From assembly GCA_900129675.1 (NCBI GenBank), contig FSRD01000001.1, positions 2,779,501 to 2,843,500 of the forward strand: a stretch of DNA of 64,000 nt, given 5' to 3'. Source of the stretch: Bradyrhizobium erythrophlei (GTDB taxonomy: Bacteria > Pseudomonadota > Alphaproteobacteria > Rhizobiales > Xanthobacteraceae). Below, piece by piece: positions 46,983-56,848 of the stretch. The notes under the pieces were generated by a model. It ran no database searches. It had not been told where the DNA came from and worked only from the letters and a program-made list of their open reading frames with translations. The stretch's first letter is position 1. Each line of letters begins with the position of its first letter. Made by a program: the position numbers and the translations under genes.

Positions 46983-47618
46983 ATGATTGGCGGATCTGTC
47001 AGACGGTTGGTTTGGGGCGCGGCGGCGTTGACGATGGTCTCCGCGCTGGCGCCGGTCGCGCATGCCGAGGATTTCCTCTCGGCGCTGTTCGGCGCGTTCG
47101 GCGGCCGGCGGCATGTGCCATCGCCCTATATCTCGCTGCCGTTCTCCGACGGCGGCAGTGCTTTTGCTCCGCCGCATTATGCCGGCGGCGGTCAGGCCTA
47201 TTGCGTGCGAACCTGCGACGGCCGCTATTTCCCGGTGACCGCGCCCGACAATGCAAGCCGCGCTGCGTCCTGCAACAGCTTCTGCCCGGCGAGCGAAACC
47301 AAACTGGTCTACGGCAGCAGCATCGATTACGCCGCCGGCGAAGACGGAACGCCCTATTCGGCGCTGCCGAATGCGTTCCGCTACCGGAACGAGATCGTGG
47401 CCGGCTGCACCTGCAACGGCCGTGACCAGTTCGGACTGGCGCTGGTCAAGATCGAGGATGACCCGACGCTGCGCAAGGGCGACATCGTCGCCGGCGAAAA
47501 CGGCCTTCTGGTCGCCGGCCGCAGCGCCGACCGCCGCGGCGCCGCGCTGAATTTTTTACCGGTCCCGGAGCGGGTGAGGGCGAAGTACAGCCGGGTGCCA
47601 GTGGTGGCGGCGGAATAG
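46983..47618 (+). CDS. DUF2865 family secreted protein
   Basis: 211 residues with a signal peptide (ALTMVSALAPVAHAED). Six conserved Cys, in AYCVRTCDGRYFPV, AASCNSFCPAS and GCTCNGRD, suggest a disulfide-stabilised envelope protein. Function unknown. It follows the L,D-transpeptidase by 9 bases, so it is likely in the same EcfG-driven transcript. Confidence 0.85.
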   Translation: MIGGSVRRLVWGAAALTMVSALAPVAHAEDFLSALFGAFGGRRHVPSPYISLPFSDGGSAFAPPHYAGGGQAYCVRTCDGRYFPVTAPDNASRAASCNSFCPASETKLVYGSSIDYAAGEDGTPYSALPNAFRYRNEIVAGCTCNGRDQFGLALVKIEDDPTLRKGDIVAGENGLLVAGRSADRRGAALNFLPVPERVRAKYSRVPVVAAE

Positions 47619-47697
47619 AGGGAAAATTGCCTGCTCGTAGCGCCGGGTGAGGGGTTAAGCCCTATCGAGAGACCGTACGCGCATAAGTTCCATCCTT

Positions 47698-47722
47698 GGA
47701 ACCCGACGCGCCCCCGCACGTT
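47698..47722 (+). promoter_or_regulatory. EcfG promoter of the 51-residue membrane protein gene
   Basis: GGAAC at 47698-47702, a 16-base spacer and CGTT at 47719-47722, a full consensus match. The ATG at 47769 is 47 bases downstream. Confidence 0.8.
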
Positions 47723-47768
47723 AGCAAAACACTAACCGCGACTTTCACCATGCATACAGGGGGCCCGC

Positions 47769-47924
47769 ATGCTCGTCAGCGCACTCGTTACGTTTCTGGT
47801 CGTTATTCTCATTCTCTATCTCATCAACATGCTTCCGCTCGACGGCCGCGCCAAGCAGATCGCCCGCGTCGTCGTGATCGTGCTCGGCGTGATCTCGCTG
47901 TTGAAATATATCGCGGTGTTCTAG
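47769..47924 (+). CDS. 51-residue two-helix membrane protein (Thivi_2564-like)
   Basis: Tiny protein starting MLVSALVTFLVVILILYLIN, then the conserved turn LPLDGRAKQIARVV and a second hydrophobic helix ending LLKYIAVF. The turn and length match the small membrane protein family named after Thivi_2564. Function unknown. A perfect EcfG promoter lies upstream, which supports it being a real gene. Confidence 0.8.
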   Translation: MLVSALVTFLVVILILYLINMLPLDGRAKQIARVVVIVLGVISLLKYIAVF

Positions 47925-47947
47925 CGGGGGAATTCGAACTGTCTCCA

Positions 47948-48102
47948 CGTCATTGCGAGGAGCCAACGGGTCGCGCGAATGCGCGCCGATGACAGGCTCT
48001 GCGACGAAGCAATCCATCCTTCAGCGCGCGCGGACAGATGGATTGCTTCGCGGAGTTTATCATCGGGCGCGCATTCGCGCGACCCGGTGGCTCGCAATGA
48101 CG
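47948..48102. repeat. Long inverted intergenic repeat, copy 3
   Basis: The ends CGTCATTGCGAGGAGCCAAC and GGTGGCTCGCAATGACG are inverted, and the centre pairs GAAGCAATCCATC with GATGGATTGCTTC. It matches copy 2 over most of its length. It fills the gap between the small membrane protein gene and the malate synthase stop. Confidence 0.85.
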
Positions 48103-48103
48103 A

Positions 48104-50266
48104 TTAACCCGCCGCCTTCGCTTCGCGGCGACGCGCGGTGAGGATGTATTCGGTGTAACCGTTCGGCTGCTCGCGGCCCTTGAAGACGAGATCGCAGGCG
48201 GCCTTGAAGGCCACGCCGTCGAAACCGGGCGCCATCGGCTTGTACAGCGGATCGCTCTTGTTCTGGCCGTCGACCACGACCGCCATGCGCTTCAGCGACT
48301 CCATCACCTGATCCTTGGTGATGACGCCCTGATGCAGCCAGTTCGCCAGATGCTGGCTGGAGATGCGCAAGGTCGCGCGGTCTTCCATCAGGCCGACGTC
48401 GTGGATGTCGGGCACCTTGGAGCAGCCGACGCCCTGGTCGATCCAGCGCACCACGTAGCCCAAAATGCCCTGGCAGTTGTTGTCGATCTCCTGCTTCGCA
48501 TCGTCAGGCGCCCAGTTCGACTGCGACACCGGAATGGTGAGGATGTCGGCGAGTTTGGCGCGCGGGCCGCCCTTGTTGAGCTGCTGCTGGCGCGCGATCA
48601 CGTTGACCTGGTGATAATGCAGCGCGTGCAGGGTCGCGGCCGTCGGCGACGGCACCCAGGCGGTGGTGGCGCCGGCCTGGGGATGGCCGAGCTTTTGCGT
48701 CAGCATGTCCGCCATCTTGTCGGGCGCGGCCCACATGCCCTTGCCGATCTGGGCATGGCCGGGCAGGCCGTCGATCAGACCGGTATCGACGTTCCAGTCT
48801 TCATAGGCCTTGATCCAGGGCTGCGCCTTCATGTCGTTCTTGCGGATCATCGGACCGGCTTCCATCGAGGTATGAATCTCGTCGCCGGTGCGGTCGAGGA
48901 AGCCGGTGTTGATGAAGCAGATGCGCCTGGAGGCGTTCTGGATGCAGGCCCTGAGGTTGACCGTGGTGCGGCGTTCCTCGTCCATGATGCCGACCTTCAT
49001 GGTGTTTTCCGGCAAAGACAGCATCTTCTCGACTTCGCCGAACAGTTCGCAGGTCAGCGCCACCTCGTCGGGGCCGTGCATCTTCGGCTTGACGATATAG
49101 ACCGAGCCGGTGCGGCTGTTCTTTGTCTTCGAAGCGCCCTTGAGATCGTGGATCGCGAGCAGGCCGGCGACTGCGGCGTCCAGCAGGCCTTCCGGAATTT
49201 CCTCGCCCTTGGCGTCCAGCACGGCGTCGGTGAACATGTGATGGCCGACATTGCGCATCAACAAAAGGCTGCGCCCGTGCAGCGTGAGCTGCTTGCCATC
49301 CGGCGTCTTGTAGACGCGGTCGGGATTGAGCGCGCGCTTGAGCGTCTTGCCGCCCTTCTCGAAATCGGCGGACAGCGAGCCGTCCATCAGGCCGAGCGTG
49401 TTGCGATAGACCAGCACCTTGTCTTCGGCGTCGACCGCGGCGACGCTGTCTTCCATGTCGAGGATGGTCGAGACCGCCGATTCCAGGATCATGTCGGCGA
49501 CGCCGGCCGGATCGTCCTTGCCGATGATGTGGCTGCGATCGATCTTGACTTCGATATGCATGCCGTTGTTGACCAGCAGGATCGCGGTCGGCGCCGCCGC
49601 GTCGCCCTGGTAGCCGGCGAACTGGTCGCTCGACTTCAGCGCCGTGGCGTTGCCGCTCTTCAGCTTGACCGCGAGTTGGCCAGCGATAACGCTATAGGAC
49701 GTCACATCGGTGTGACTTCCGGTCGCCAAGGGAGCTGCTGCGTCGAGGAATGCCTTGGCCTTGGCGATCACCTTGTCGCCGCGCGCCTTGTTGTAGCCTT
49801 TGCCGCTCTCGCTCGGATCGTGCGGGATCGCGTCGGTGCCGTAGAAGGCGTCGTACAGGCTGCCCCAGCGCGCATTCGCCGCGTTCAGCGCATAGCGGGC
49901 GTTGGTCAAGGGGACGACGAGCTGCGGGCCGCAGATCTTGCCGATCTCTTCGTCGACATTTGCGGTTTCGACCTTGTGCGTCGCGGGCTCCGGAAGCAGG
50001 TAGCCGATTTCCTTGAGGAACGCTGTGTAGGCGTTCATGTCGAACGGCTTGCCCTTGTTGGCGCGATGCCAGCTGTCGATCTTGGCCTGCAGGGCGTCGC
50101 GGACCGCCAGCAATTCCCTGTTTTTCGGCCCGAGCTTCTGGATGATGGCGGAAAGTCCGGCCCAGAATGCGTCGGGCGAAATCCCGGTCTTGGGCGTCGC
50201 CTCCTTGGCGATGAAATCGAACAGAACAGGGGCGATCTTCAATCCGTGGGCATCGACACGATTCAT
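48104..50266 (-). CDS. glcB: Malate synthase G
   Basis: 720-residue monomeric enzyme that condenses glyoxylate and acetyl-CoA to malate in the glyoxylate shunt or glycolate use. Start ATG 50266 ([20 protein letters not shown]). Family stretches are [54 protein letters not shown] and [19 protein letters not shown]. The C-terminal plug is complete. It is transcribed alone; no isocitrate lyase gene is in the window. Confidence 0.97.
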   Translation of the reverse strand: MNRVDAHGLKIAPVLFDFIAKEATPKTGISPDAFWAGLSAIIQKLGPKNRELLAVRDALQAKIDSWHRANKGKPFDMNAYTAFLKEIGYLLPEPATHKVETANVDEEIGKICGPQLVVPLTNARYALNAANARWGSLYDAFYGTDAIPHDPSESGKGYNKARGDKVIAKAKAFLDAAAPLATGSHTDVTSYSVIAGQLAVKLKSGNATALKSSDQFAGYQGDAAAPTAILLVNNGMHIEVKIDRSHIIGKDDPAGVADMILESAVSTILDMEDSVAAVDAEDKVLVYRNTLGLMDGSLSADFEKGGKTLKRALNPDRVYKTPDGKQLTLHGRSLLLMRNVGHHMFTDAVLDAKGEEIPEGLLDAAVAGLLAIHDLKGASKTKNSRTGSVYIVKPKMHGPDEVALTCELFGEVEKMLSLPENTMKVGIMDEERRTTVNLRACIQNASRRICFINTGFLDRTGDEIHTSMEAGPMIRKNDMKAQPWIKAYEDWNVDTGLIDGLPGHAQIGKGMWAAPDKMADMLTQKLGHPQAGATTAWVPSPTAATLHALHYHQVNVIARQQQLNKGGPRAKLADILTIPVSQSNWAPDDAKQEIDNNCQGILGYVVRWIDQGVGCSKVPDIHDVGLMEDRATLRISSQHLANWLHQGVITKDQVMESLKRMAVVVDGQNKSDPLYKPMAPGFDGVAFKAACDLVFKGREQPNGYTEYILTARRREAKAAG

Positions 50267-50335
50267 GATGGGCTTTCTCAAAAGAAACGGGCGGTTAGAG
50301 GCTGTTTTCAGAAGAAAAGCAGCAAAAAACGCGCC

Positions 50336-50362
50336 AAAAGGGGCCGCGTTGACGGCCCTTTT
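50336..50362. terminator. Hairpin terminator downstream of cysNC
   Basis: Stem AAAAGGGGCCG/CGGCCCTTTT with a small bulge and six-base loop. On the minus strand it is followed by TTTTGGCGCGTTTTTT, giving a T-rich tail 74 bases after the cysNC stop. A second, weaker stem AGCCCC/GGGGCT lies between it and cysNC. Confidence 0.6.
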
Positions 50363-50435
50363 AGCCCCAAAGCCACGGTCATGAGAAGCCCCGGACGGGG
50401 CTGATTTGCCCCATAAAAGGGGGCAGGCTGACGCC

Positions 50436-52355
50436 TCAGATATTGGCGGCGAGGTCCACGAGTTCGTCGAACAGAATGCCGCTCTCCGCCAGCATCCGCT
50501 CGATCTCGTCGGTCGCGTCCGCAACCGCGCGGGAGGAGGTATCGATCGTCAACTCGCATTCGGTGGGCGGCTGGTAATCCTTGCCGATCCCGGTGAAGGC
50601 CGGCAACGCGCCCGCGCGCGCCTTGGCGTAATGGCCCTTGGGATCGCGGCTTTCGCAGACTTCCGCCGGGGTCGCGACATAGATTTCGCGGAACGACGTA
50701 TCGGCAATGCGGCGCGCCGCGGCGCGATCCTCGACCGATGGCGAGACCGCGGCGACGATGGCGATATGCCCATTGCGCGCCAGATGGGTCGCGACTTCGG
50801 CGAGGCGCCGGATGTTTTCGGTACGGTCCTGCGTCGAAAAGCCGAGATCGCCATTGAGGCCGGCGCGCAGCGTATCGCCGTCGAGCAGAATCGGCGAACC
50901 GCCCCGGCCGAACAGCCGGCGTTCCAGCGCACGTGCCAGCGTCGATTTTCCGGAGCCCGGCAAACCGGTCAGCCAGATCACCGCGCCGTTGTGGCGATAG
51001 CGCGCCGAGCGTTCGTCGGAACGCAATGCGGATTCCACCGGCACGATGTCGATCGGGACCGCGCGCTGTCCGGCGTCGACCGACAGCACGAGGCCGCCGC
51101 CGGCAATGCGGCCGTTGACTTCTATCACCAGCCGTCCGGTACGTGGATTCTCGGAATAGGGATCGGCCGCGATCGGCTGCGCCAGCGAAATGTCGATTTC
51201 GCCGACGTGATTGCGCGCGATCGATTTGGTCTCCTCGTTGGAGAGTTCGCCGGGATCGACCGCCTTCTCGATGGCGACCACGGTGGCGCGGGCTTCGCGG
51301 GTGCCGAGCCGGATCAGGATCGCGTCGCCCTTCGAAAGCGCCTTGTCGTGCAGCCAGAAAATCCGTGCGCGAATCCGGCGCGTGTCGCGCGGACTCTGTC
51401 CGGGGTGGCCGATCACGTCGCCGCGCTCGAGAAACAATTCGCGGTCGAGCGTGATGCCGACCGAGCGGCCGGCGCCTTGCGCGCCGCCGAGCGGCCTTAC
51501 CGGCCAGCTCTCGACCGTCTTGATCTTCGCGATCTTGCCGGCGGGCATGATGACGATTTCATCGCCAGCGGCAAGCTGGCCCGACTCGATGCGGCCGGCG
51601 ACGATGCGCCGGTCGTCGAATTTGTAGATCGCCTGCACCGGCAGCCGCAGCGCCAGTTGCTCCAGCGGCCGCGCCGGTTCGAGCGCGTCGAGCGCCTCGA
51701 CCACGGTCGGCCCCTTGTACCAGCCGATCCGCGGCGTGTGTTCGGCGACGCCGTCGCCGTCGCGCGCGGAAATCGGAATCACGGCCGAAGGCGTGACGCC
51801 GAGACCGATCAGATGCGCGGAAATTTCGTCGCTGATCTCCTTGAAGCGATCGGCGCTGAAATCGACCCGGTCCATCTTGTTGACGACCACGGCGACCTGC
51901 TTGATGCCGAGCAAATGCAGCAGATAGCCGTGACGCCTGGTCTGGTCGCGCACGCCTTCCAGCGCGTCGATGATCAGGACCGCGCCGTCGGCCTGGGAAG
52001 CGCCGGTAATCATGTTGCGCAGGAATTCGGCGTGGCCGGGCGCGTCGATCAGCACCACGTCGCGCGAGCGGGTGCGAAAGCGGATCTGCGTGGTGTCGAT
52101 GGTGATGCCCTGGTCGCGCTCGGTCTGCAGCGCATCCAGCAGAAACGACCATTCGAACGGCATGCCGCGCCGGGCACTGACGGCCTTGAGCATCTCCAGC
52201 TTGCCCTCGGGCAGGCTGCCGGTCTCGTGCAGCAGCCGTCCGACCAGGGTAGATTTGCCATGGTCGACATGGCCGACGATGACGATGCGAACCTGCGGAC
52301 GGGTGGTGCCGTTGGGCGTCGCCGAGATCGCGGACGTGGGGAGGATCATGTTCAT
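50436..52355 (-). CDS. cysNC: CysNC: sulfate adenylyltransferase large subunit fused to APS kinase
   Basis: About 639 residues from ATG 52355 ([11 protein letters not shown]); a GTG four codons earlier is possible. The CysN GTPase has [20 protein letters not shown] and NKMDRVDF; two beta-barrel domains follow. The APS kinase part has P-loop GLPGSGKST near residue 463 and ends [10 protein letters not shown]. CysN with CysD makes APS from sulfate and ATP; the kinase makes PAPS. It lies 26 bases after cysD. Confidence 0.95.
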   Translation of the reverse strand: MNMILPTSAISATPNGTTRPQVRIVIVGHVDHGKSTLVGRLLHETGSLPEGKLEMLKAVSARRGMPFEWSFLLDALQTERDQGITIDTTQIRFRTRSRDVVLIDAPGHAEFLRNMITGASQADGAVLIIDALEGVRDQTRRHGYLLHLLGIKQVAVVVNKMDRVDFSADRFKEISDEISAHLIGLGVTPSAVIPISARDGDGVAEHTPRIGWYKGPTVVEALDALEPARPLEQLALRLPVQAIYKFDDRRIVAGRIESGQLAAGDEIVIMPAGKIAKIKTVESWPVRPLGGAQGAGRSVGITLDRELFLERGDVIGHPGQSPRDTRRIRARIFWLHDKALSKGDAILIRLGTREARATVVAIEKAVDPGELSNEETKSIARNHVGEIDISLAQPIAADPYSENPRTGRLVIEVNGRIAGGGLVLSVDAGQRAVPIDIVPVESALRSDERSARYRHNGAVIWLTGLPGSGKSTLARALERRLFGRGGSPILLDGDTLRAGLNGDLGFSTQDRTENIRRLAEVATHLARNGHIAIVAAVSPSVEDRAAARRIADTSFREIYVATPAEVCESRDPKGHYAKARAGALPAFTGIGKDYQPPTECELTIDTSSRAVADATDEIERMLAESGILFDELVDLAANI

Positions 52356-52381
52356 CGCAACGCTCACAGCAAAATTATGGG

Positions 52382-53287
52382 TTAGAGATAGCCGGCGACA
52401 CGCAGCCGCTCGAACGCGTCTTCGGTTTCATGATCGAGCGCCCGGCCGGCGCGTTCCGGCACCTTGGTGCCGTCGAGCTCGGTCAGGATTTCGTCGATGT
52501 TGGAAGCCATCGACGTCACCGGATTGGTGATGTCCTGATCGCCGAGCGAGCGGTAGCGCTTGCCGTTTTGCGACAAATAAAGCGGGATGATCGGAATGTT
52601 CTCGCGCTTGGTGTAGGCCCAGATGTCGGCCTCGGTCCAATGCAGGATCGGGTGAACGCGCAAATGCGCGCCTGTAGGCGGCGAGGCGTTGAAATGGTCC
52701 CAGAATTCCGGCGGCTGATCGCGCACGTCCCATCCGCCTTCCAGGCCGCGCGGCGAGAACACGCGCTCTTTCGCGCGGGTGGCTTCTTCATCGCGGCGAA
52801 TGCCGGCGATCAATCCGTCAAAACCATATTTGGTGAGCGCGAGCTTCAGGCCTTCGGTCTTGCGCGCGGCAGATCGCGCGGCCGGCGGCAAGGTCGGATC
52901 GACGCTGTCGATCGAAGGGCAAGGCTCGACCTTGAGATCGAGCTCCCACTCCTTGCCGAAGCGATCGCGGAACGCATACATCTCCGGAAATTTCTTGCCG
53001 GTATCGACGTGCAACGCCGGGAACGGCACGCGGCCGAAGAAGGCCTTGCGCGCCAGCCAGATCATCACGTTTGAATCCTTGCCCAGCGACCACAGCAGCG
53101 CCAGCTTCTTCAGCCGCGCGAACGCTTCGCGCAGGATGTAGATGCTTTGCGCCTCGAGTTCGTCGAGGTGGTCCATCGAAGGCGGCAGCAGACGTTCGTC
53201 GTGCAAAATTTGCGCGGCGCTGGGTCCCTTGGTCAGGTCCACGCTACGCAAGCGGTCTTTCGCGGAATCGTTGTTGAGAAGATGCAT
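52382..53287 (-). CDS. cysD: Sulfate adenylyltransferase small subunit CysD
   Basis: 301 residues from ATG 53287 ([20 protein letters not shown]). PP-loop type adenylating enzyme with [22 protein letters not shown] (SxGKDS) and family motifs [21 protein letters not shown] and [19 protein letters not shown]. It heads the leftward cysD-cysNC operon, with a large dyad 42 bases upstream. Confidence 0.96.
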   Translation of the reverse strand: MHLLNNDSAKDRLRSVDLTKGPSAAQILHDERLLPPSMDHLDELEAQSIYILREAFARLKKLALLWSLGKDSNVMIWLARKAFFGRVPFPALHVDTGKKFPEMYAFRDRFGKEWELDLKVEPCPSIDSVDPTLPPAARSAARKTEGLKLALTKYGFDGLIAGIRRDEEATRAKERVFSPRGLEGGWDVRDQPPEFWDHFNASPPTGAHLRVHPILHWTEADIWAYTKRENIPIIPLYLSQNGKRYRSLGDQDITNPVTSMASNIDEILTELDGTKVPERAGRALDHETEDAFERLRVAGYL

Positions 53288-53328
53288 CTCTGGGCCTTGG
53301 CCTTTAGGGGCGGAAATTCTATAGTTGC

Positions 53329-53364
53329 GCCGCAATAGAGAAGAAATAATTTTCTCTTTGCGGC
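53329..53364. promoter_or_regulatory. 36-bp dyad in the divergent cysD/cysG promoter region
   Basis: The left arm GCCGCAATAGAGAA and right arm TTCTCTTTGCGGC are complementary apart from one bulged base, around an AT-only centre. The dyad is 42 bases upstream of cysD and 67 upstream of cysG, the position expected for an operator controlling both sulfur operons. A sulfate-responsive regulator is likely but cannot be named. Confidence 0.6.
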
Positions 53365-53430
53365 CATTGAATGAGACATATATAGAAAATAATTCCAGTC
53401 AACCCCGGAAGTTGGGGAAGCGAGTATCGC

Positions 53431-54867
53431 ATGCGATTCCTGCCCGTGTTTCTCGATCTGCAAAGCGGCAAGGTGCTGCTCGTCGGAGCCGGCGATCTCG
53501 CGCGCGCAAAGTTGCGGTTGCTGACGGCCGCCGGCGCTGGGATTCGCTGGTTTGCGACCGACGGTCATCATGATGTAAGCGGCCTCGATGACGCTGATGT
53601 GGCACGGATCGAACTGGCTCACGGCGATCCCCTGGCTGCCGACCTCTCAGGCGTGATCGCGATCCTCTGTGCGGGCGCCGGCGACATCGGCGTTGCGATG
53701 TCGGTGCGCGCGAAAGCCGTCGGGCTTCCCGTCAACGTGATGGACGATCTCGTCCATTCCACTTTCATCTTTCCCGCCATCGTCGATCGCGGCGACGTCA
53801 TCGTGGCCGTCGGTACCGGTGGCGCGTCGCCCGTGGTTGCACGCCGCGTGCGAGAACGCATCGAGGCGATGCTGCCGGCGAGAATCGGCGATCTCGCCGG
53901 CTTGATCGGCGACTTCCGCAAATCGATCAGTGCGCGCATTCCCGAATTTGCGCTGCGCCGCCGGTTTTGGGAGCGCGTGATCGATGGTCCGATCGGCGCG
54001 CTGGTGCTGGACGGGCGCAAGGCCGAGGCTGAAACGGCGCTGCAGGAGATTGCCGATCCGTCCGTTTTTGCCGGCGCGCAGGCGCAAGGCAAGGTCGAGG
54101 GCAGGGTCACGCTGGTCGGAGCAGGGCCGGGCGACCCGGATCTTCTCACCATCAAGGCGTTGCGTGCGCTGCAGGACGCCGACATTGTCTTTTACGACGA
54201 ACTGGTTTCATCGGAAATTCTCGATCGCGCGCGCCGCGATGCTGCGCGCGTTGCGGTCGGCCGCCGCGTCGGCAAGCCCGGCATCGGCCTGGACGCGGTC
54301 AACAAATTGCTGATCGACGCTGCCCGGTCGGGGCAGCGGGCGGTGCGGCTCAAGGGCGGTGACCCCTTGATCTTCGGCCGCGGCGGCGAGGAAATCGAAG
54401 CGCTGCGCAAGGCCGGCGTCGCCTATTCGGTGGTGCCGGGCATTACCGCCGGCCTCGGCGCCGCCGCGCAATTCGAAGCGCCGTTGACCTATCGGCACGA
54501 GGCGCGGCGTATCACCTTCCTCACCGCGCACAAGGCGAGGGATGCCGAAACCGTCGACTGGTCGACGCTGACGGATACCAAGATGACGGTCGTCGTCTAT
54601 ATGGGCATGACCGCGGCGCCATCGGTTCGCGAAGGCCTGTTGGCCGCAGGACGATCGCCGCAGACGCCGGTCGGCGTATTCGCCCGCGTGACGCGGCCGG
54701 ACGCGCAGGCCGCTGTCGGCACGCTGGAGCAACTGCCCGATCTGGTCAAAAAGATCGACGGCGGCCCAGCCATTCTCATCATCGGCGATGTGGTCGCGCA
54801 TTCCGCGCCATGGCGCCAGTCCAACCCAAGCCAACTGATCTCCAAACTGGTGGATGCTGCCGAATGA
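53431..54867 (+). CDS. cysG: Siroheme synthase CysG
   Basis: 478-residue trifunctional enzyme that makes siroheme for the sulfite reductase downstream. The N-terminal dehydrogenase/ferrochelatase part has LVGAGDLARAKLRLL, a slightly unusual NAD-binding Gly motif, and VGTGGASPVVARRVRERIEA. The C-terminal SUMT methyltransferase has LVGAGPGDPDLLTIKALRAL, GRRVGKPG and RLKGGDPLIFGRGGEE. First gene of the rightward operon. Its stop overlaps the next start (ATGA). Confidence 0.95.
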   Translation: MRFLPVFLDLQSGKVLLVGAGDLARAKLRLLTAAGAGIRWFATDGHHDVSGLDDADVARIELAHGDPLAADLSGVIAILCAGAGDIGVAMSVRAKAVGLPVNVMDDLVHSTFIFPAIVDRGDVIVAVGTGGASPVVARRVRERIEAMLPARIGDLAGLIGDFRKSISARIPEFALRRRFWERVIDGPIGALVLDGRKAEAETALQEIADPSVFAGAQAQGKVEGRVTLVGAGPGDPDLLTIKALRALQDADIVFYDELVSSEILDRARRDAARVAVGRRVGKPGIGLDAVNKLLIDAARSGQRAVRLKGGDPLIFGRGGEEIEALRKAGVAYSVVPGITAGLGAAAQFEAPLTYRHEARRITFLTAHKARDAETVDWSTLTDTKMTVVVYMGMTAAPSVREGLLAAGRSPQTPVGVFARVTRPDAQAAVGTLEQLPDLVKKIDGGPAILIIGDVVAHSAPWRQSNPSQLISKLVDAAE

Positions 54868-55181
54868 CCTCTCCGCTCGAACAAAAGAAAATCAGAATAA
54901 CCAAGCCGTCGATGGTAACCGCCAATCGTACCTGGGATGGCGCTGTGATCTATCGCACCGCGGCCAAGGGCTGGTCGACCAACCTGTCGGATGCTGCGAT
55001 CGTCCGTACCGCGGACGAAGCGCGTGAGCTGCTCGCCGAATCCATCGCCGATGACGTCGGCGCGATCGGCGCCTATATCGCGCCGGTCGAGGTCAAGGAC
55101 ACCGGCAAGATCGAGCCCGGCAATCTCCGCGAACAAATCCGGTCGGAGGGCCTCACCATCGATCTCACGGTTCCGGCGTAA
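54864..55181 (+). CDS. DUF2849 protein of the sulfite reductase operon
   Basis: 105-residue soluble protein with the DUF2849 pattern NRTWDGAVIYRTAAKGWSTNL and ADDVGAIGAYIAPVEVK. No catalytic motif. It sits between siroheme synthase and the sulfite reductase hemoprotein, overlapping cysG by four bases, so it may support assembly or electron delivery; that is inference. Confidence 0.85.
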   Translation: MTSPLEQKKIRITKPSMVTANRTWDGAVIYRTAAKGWSTNLSDAAIVRTADEARELLAESIADDVGAIGAYIAPVEVKDTGKIEPGNLREQIRSEGLTIDLTVPA

Positions 55182-55192
55182 GGCGATCCATC

Positions 55193-56848
55193 ATGTACGC
55201 ATATGACGAACTCGACCGCACCCTCATCAATGAGCGGGTCTCCGAATTCCGCGACCAGGTGAAGCGGCGCCTCTCCGGCGAACTGACCGAAGACGAATTC
55301 AAGATGCTGCGGCTGCAAAATGGCGTCTATCTGCAGCTGCACGCCTATATGTTCCGCGTCGCGATTCCCTACGGCACGCTGTCATCGAAGCAGTTGCGGC
55401 AGCTGGCGCATGTCGCGCGCCGCTACGATCGCGGCTACGGCCATTTCACCACCCGGCAGAACATCCAGTACAACTGGATCAAGCTCGCCGAACTGCCGGA
55501 CGCGCTGTCCGATCTGGCTGAAGTCGGCATCCACGCGATGCAGACTTCGGGCAACAACACCCGCAATGTCACCTCGGACCAGTGGGCCGGCGTGGCGCCC
55601 GGCGAGATCGAGGATCCCCGCATCTGGTCGGAGCTTTTGCGGCAATACACCACGCTGCATCCGGAATTCTCGTTCCTGCCGCGCAAGTTCAAATTCGCGA
55701 TCACCGCCTCCGAGCACGATCGCGCGGCGATCAAGATCCACGATATCGGCCTGCGTCTGATCAAGAATGCCGACGGCGAGACCGGCTTTGAAGTGCTGGT
55801 CGGCGGCGGGCTCGGCCGCACGCCCTTCATCGGCAAGACCATCAAGCCGTTCGTCCACGGCCGCGATCTCCTGAGCTATGTCGAGGCGATCCTGCGCGTC
55901 TACAACCAGTACGGCCGCCGCGACAACATCTACAAGGCGCGCATCAAGATCCTGGTGCACGAGCTCGGCATCGAGAAGTTCGCCAGGGAGGTCGAGGAAG
56001 AGTGGCAGCAGCTGCGTGACAGCGCGCTGACGCTGGATCACGCCGACATCGAGGAAATCCGCTCGCGCTTCTCCTACCCCGCCTATGAGAAGCTGCCGCA
56101 TATGCCGGACGAGCTGAAGCAGGCGGCGCACGATCCGCTGTTCGAACGCTGGCGCAAGAATTCGGTGTTTCCGCACAAGGTGCAGGGCTATTCGATCGTG
56201 ACGCTGTCGCTGAAGCCGGTGGGCGGCCCGCCCGGCGATGCCACCGCCGACCAGATGGACGCGATCGCCGATCTCGCCGACAGATATTCCTTCGGCGAAA
56301 TCCGCGTCGGCCACGAGCAGAACCTGGCGCTGCCCCATGTCGCCAAGCGCGATCTGCCGGTGCTCTGGAAAGCGCTCGACAAGATCGGCGTCGCGACGCC
56401 GAACGTCAATCTGGTCACCGATATCATCGCCTGTCCGGGCCTGGATTATTGCTCGCTGGCCAATGCGCGCTCGATCCCGATCGCGCAGGAACTGACCCGC
56501 CGCTTTGCCAACCACGACACCGCCAATCTGATCGGCCGGCTGCACATCAACATCTCCGGCTGCATCAATGCCTGCGGCCATCACCATGTCGGCCACATCG
56601 GCATTCTCGGCGTCGAGAAGAACGGCGAGGAATTCTACCAAATCACGATCGGCGGCCGTGCCGACGAGAACGCGGAGATGGGCACCTTGATCGGGCCTGC
56701 GGTGCCCTATGCCGAGGTAGCCGACGTGATCGAAGACATTGTTGAAGCCTATCTGGCGCTGCGCGACCGTGCGGAAGAACTCTTCGTCGACACGGTGAAG
56801 CGGCTCGGCGTCGAACCATTCAGGGAGCGGGTCTATGCCACTCGTTAA
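55193..56848 (+). CDS. cysI: Ferredoxin-type sulfite (nitrite/sulfite) reductase hemoprotein CysI
   Basis: 551-residue siroheme/[4Fe-4S] enzyme. Two ferredoxin-like half domains are followed by siroheme-binding motifs with RRYDRGYGHFTTRQNIQYNW and HAMQTSGNNTRNVTSD. The cluster ligands are Cys414 and Cys420 in CPGLDYC and Cys457 and Cys461 in GCINACGHHH. No flavoprotein CysJ is encoded here, so a ferredoxin is the likely electron donor. The end overlaps the next gene by 14 bases. Confidence 0.93.
   Translation: MYAYDELDRTLINERVSEFRDQVKRRLSGELTEDEFKMLRLQNGVYLQLHAYMFRVAIPYGTLSSKQLRQLAHVARRYDRGYGHFTTRQNIQYNWIKLAELPDALSDLAEVGIHAMQTSGNNTRNVTSDQWAGVAPGEIEDPRIWSELLRQYTTLHPEFSFLPRKFKFAITASEHDRAAIKIHDIGLRLIKNADGETGFEVLVGGGLGRTPFIGKTIKPFVHGRDLLSYVEAILRVYNQYGRRDNIYKARIKILVHELGIEKFAREVEEEWQQLRDSALTLDHADIEEIRSRFSYPAYEKLPHMPDELKQAAHDPLFERWRKNSVFPHKVQGYSIVTLSLKPVGGPPGDATADQMDAIADLADRYSFGEIRVGHEQNLALPHVAKRDLPVLWKALDKIGVATPNVNLVTDIIACPGLDYCSLANARSIPIAQELTRRFANHDTANLIGRLHINISGCINACGHHHVGHIGILGVEKNGEEFYQITIGGRADENAEMGTLIGPAVPYAEVADVIEDIVEAYLALRDRAEELFVDTVKRLGVEPFRERVYATR

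Noticed and set aside
48332..50404. A 690-codon open frame on the strand opposite malate synthase
   Set aside because: It mirrors the malate synthase codons, has no recognisable domain and is rich in Arg, Asp and Val as expected for an antisense shadow in GC-rich DNA.
50406..52385. A 659-codon frame opposite cysNC
   Set aside because: Antisense shadow; the cysNC motifs on the minus strand are decisive.
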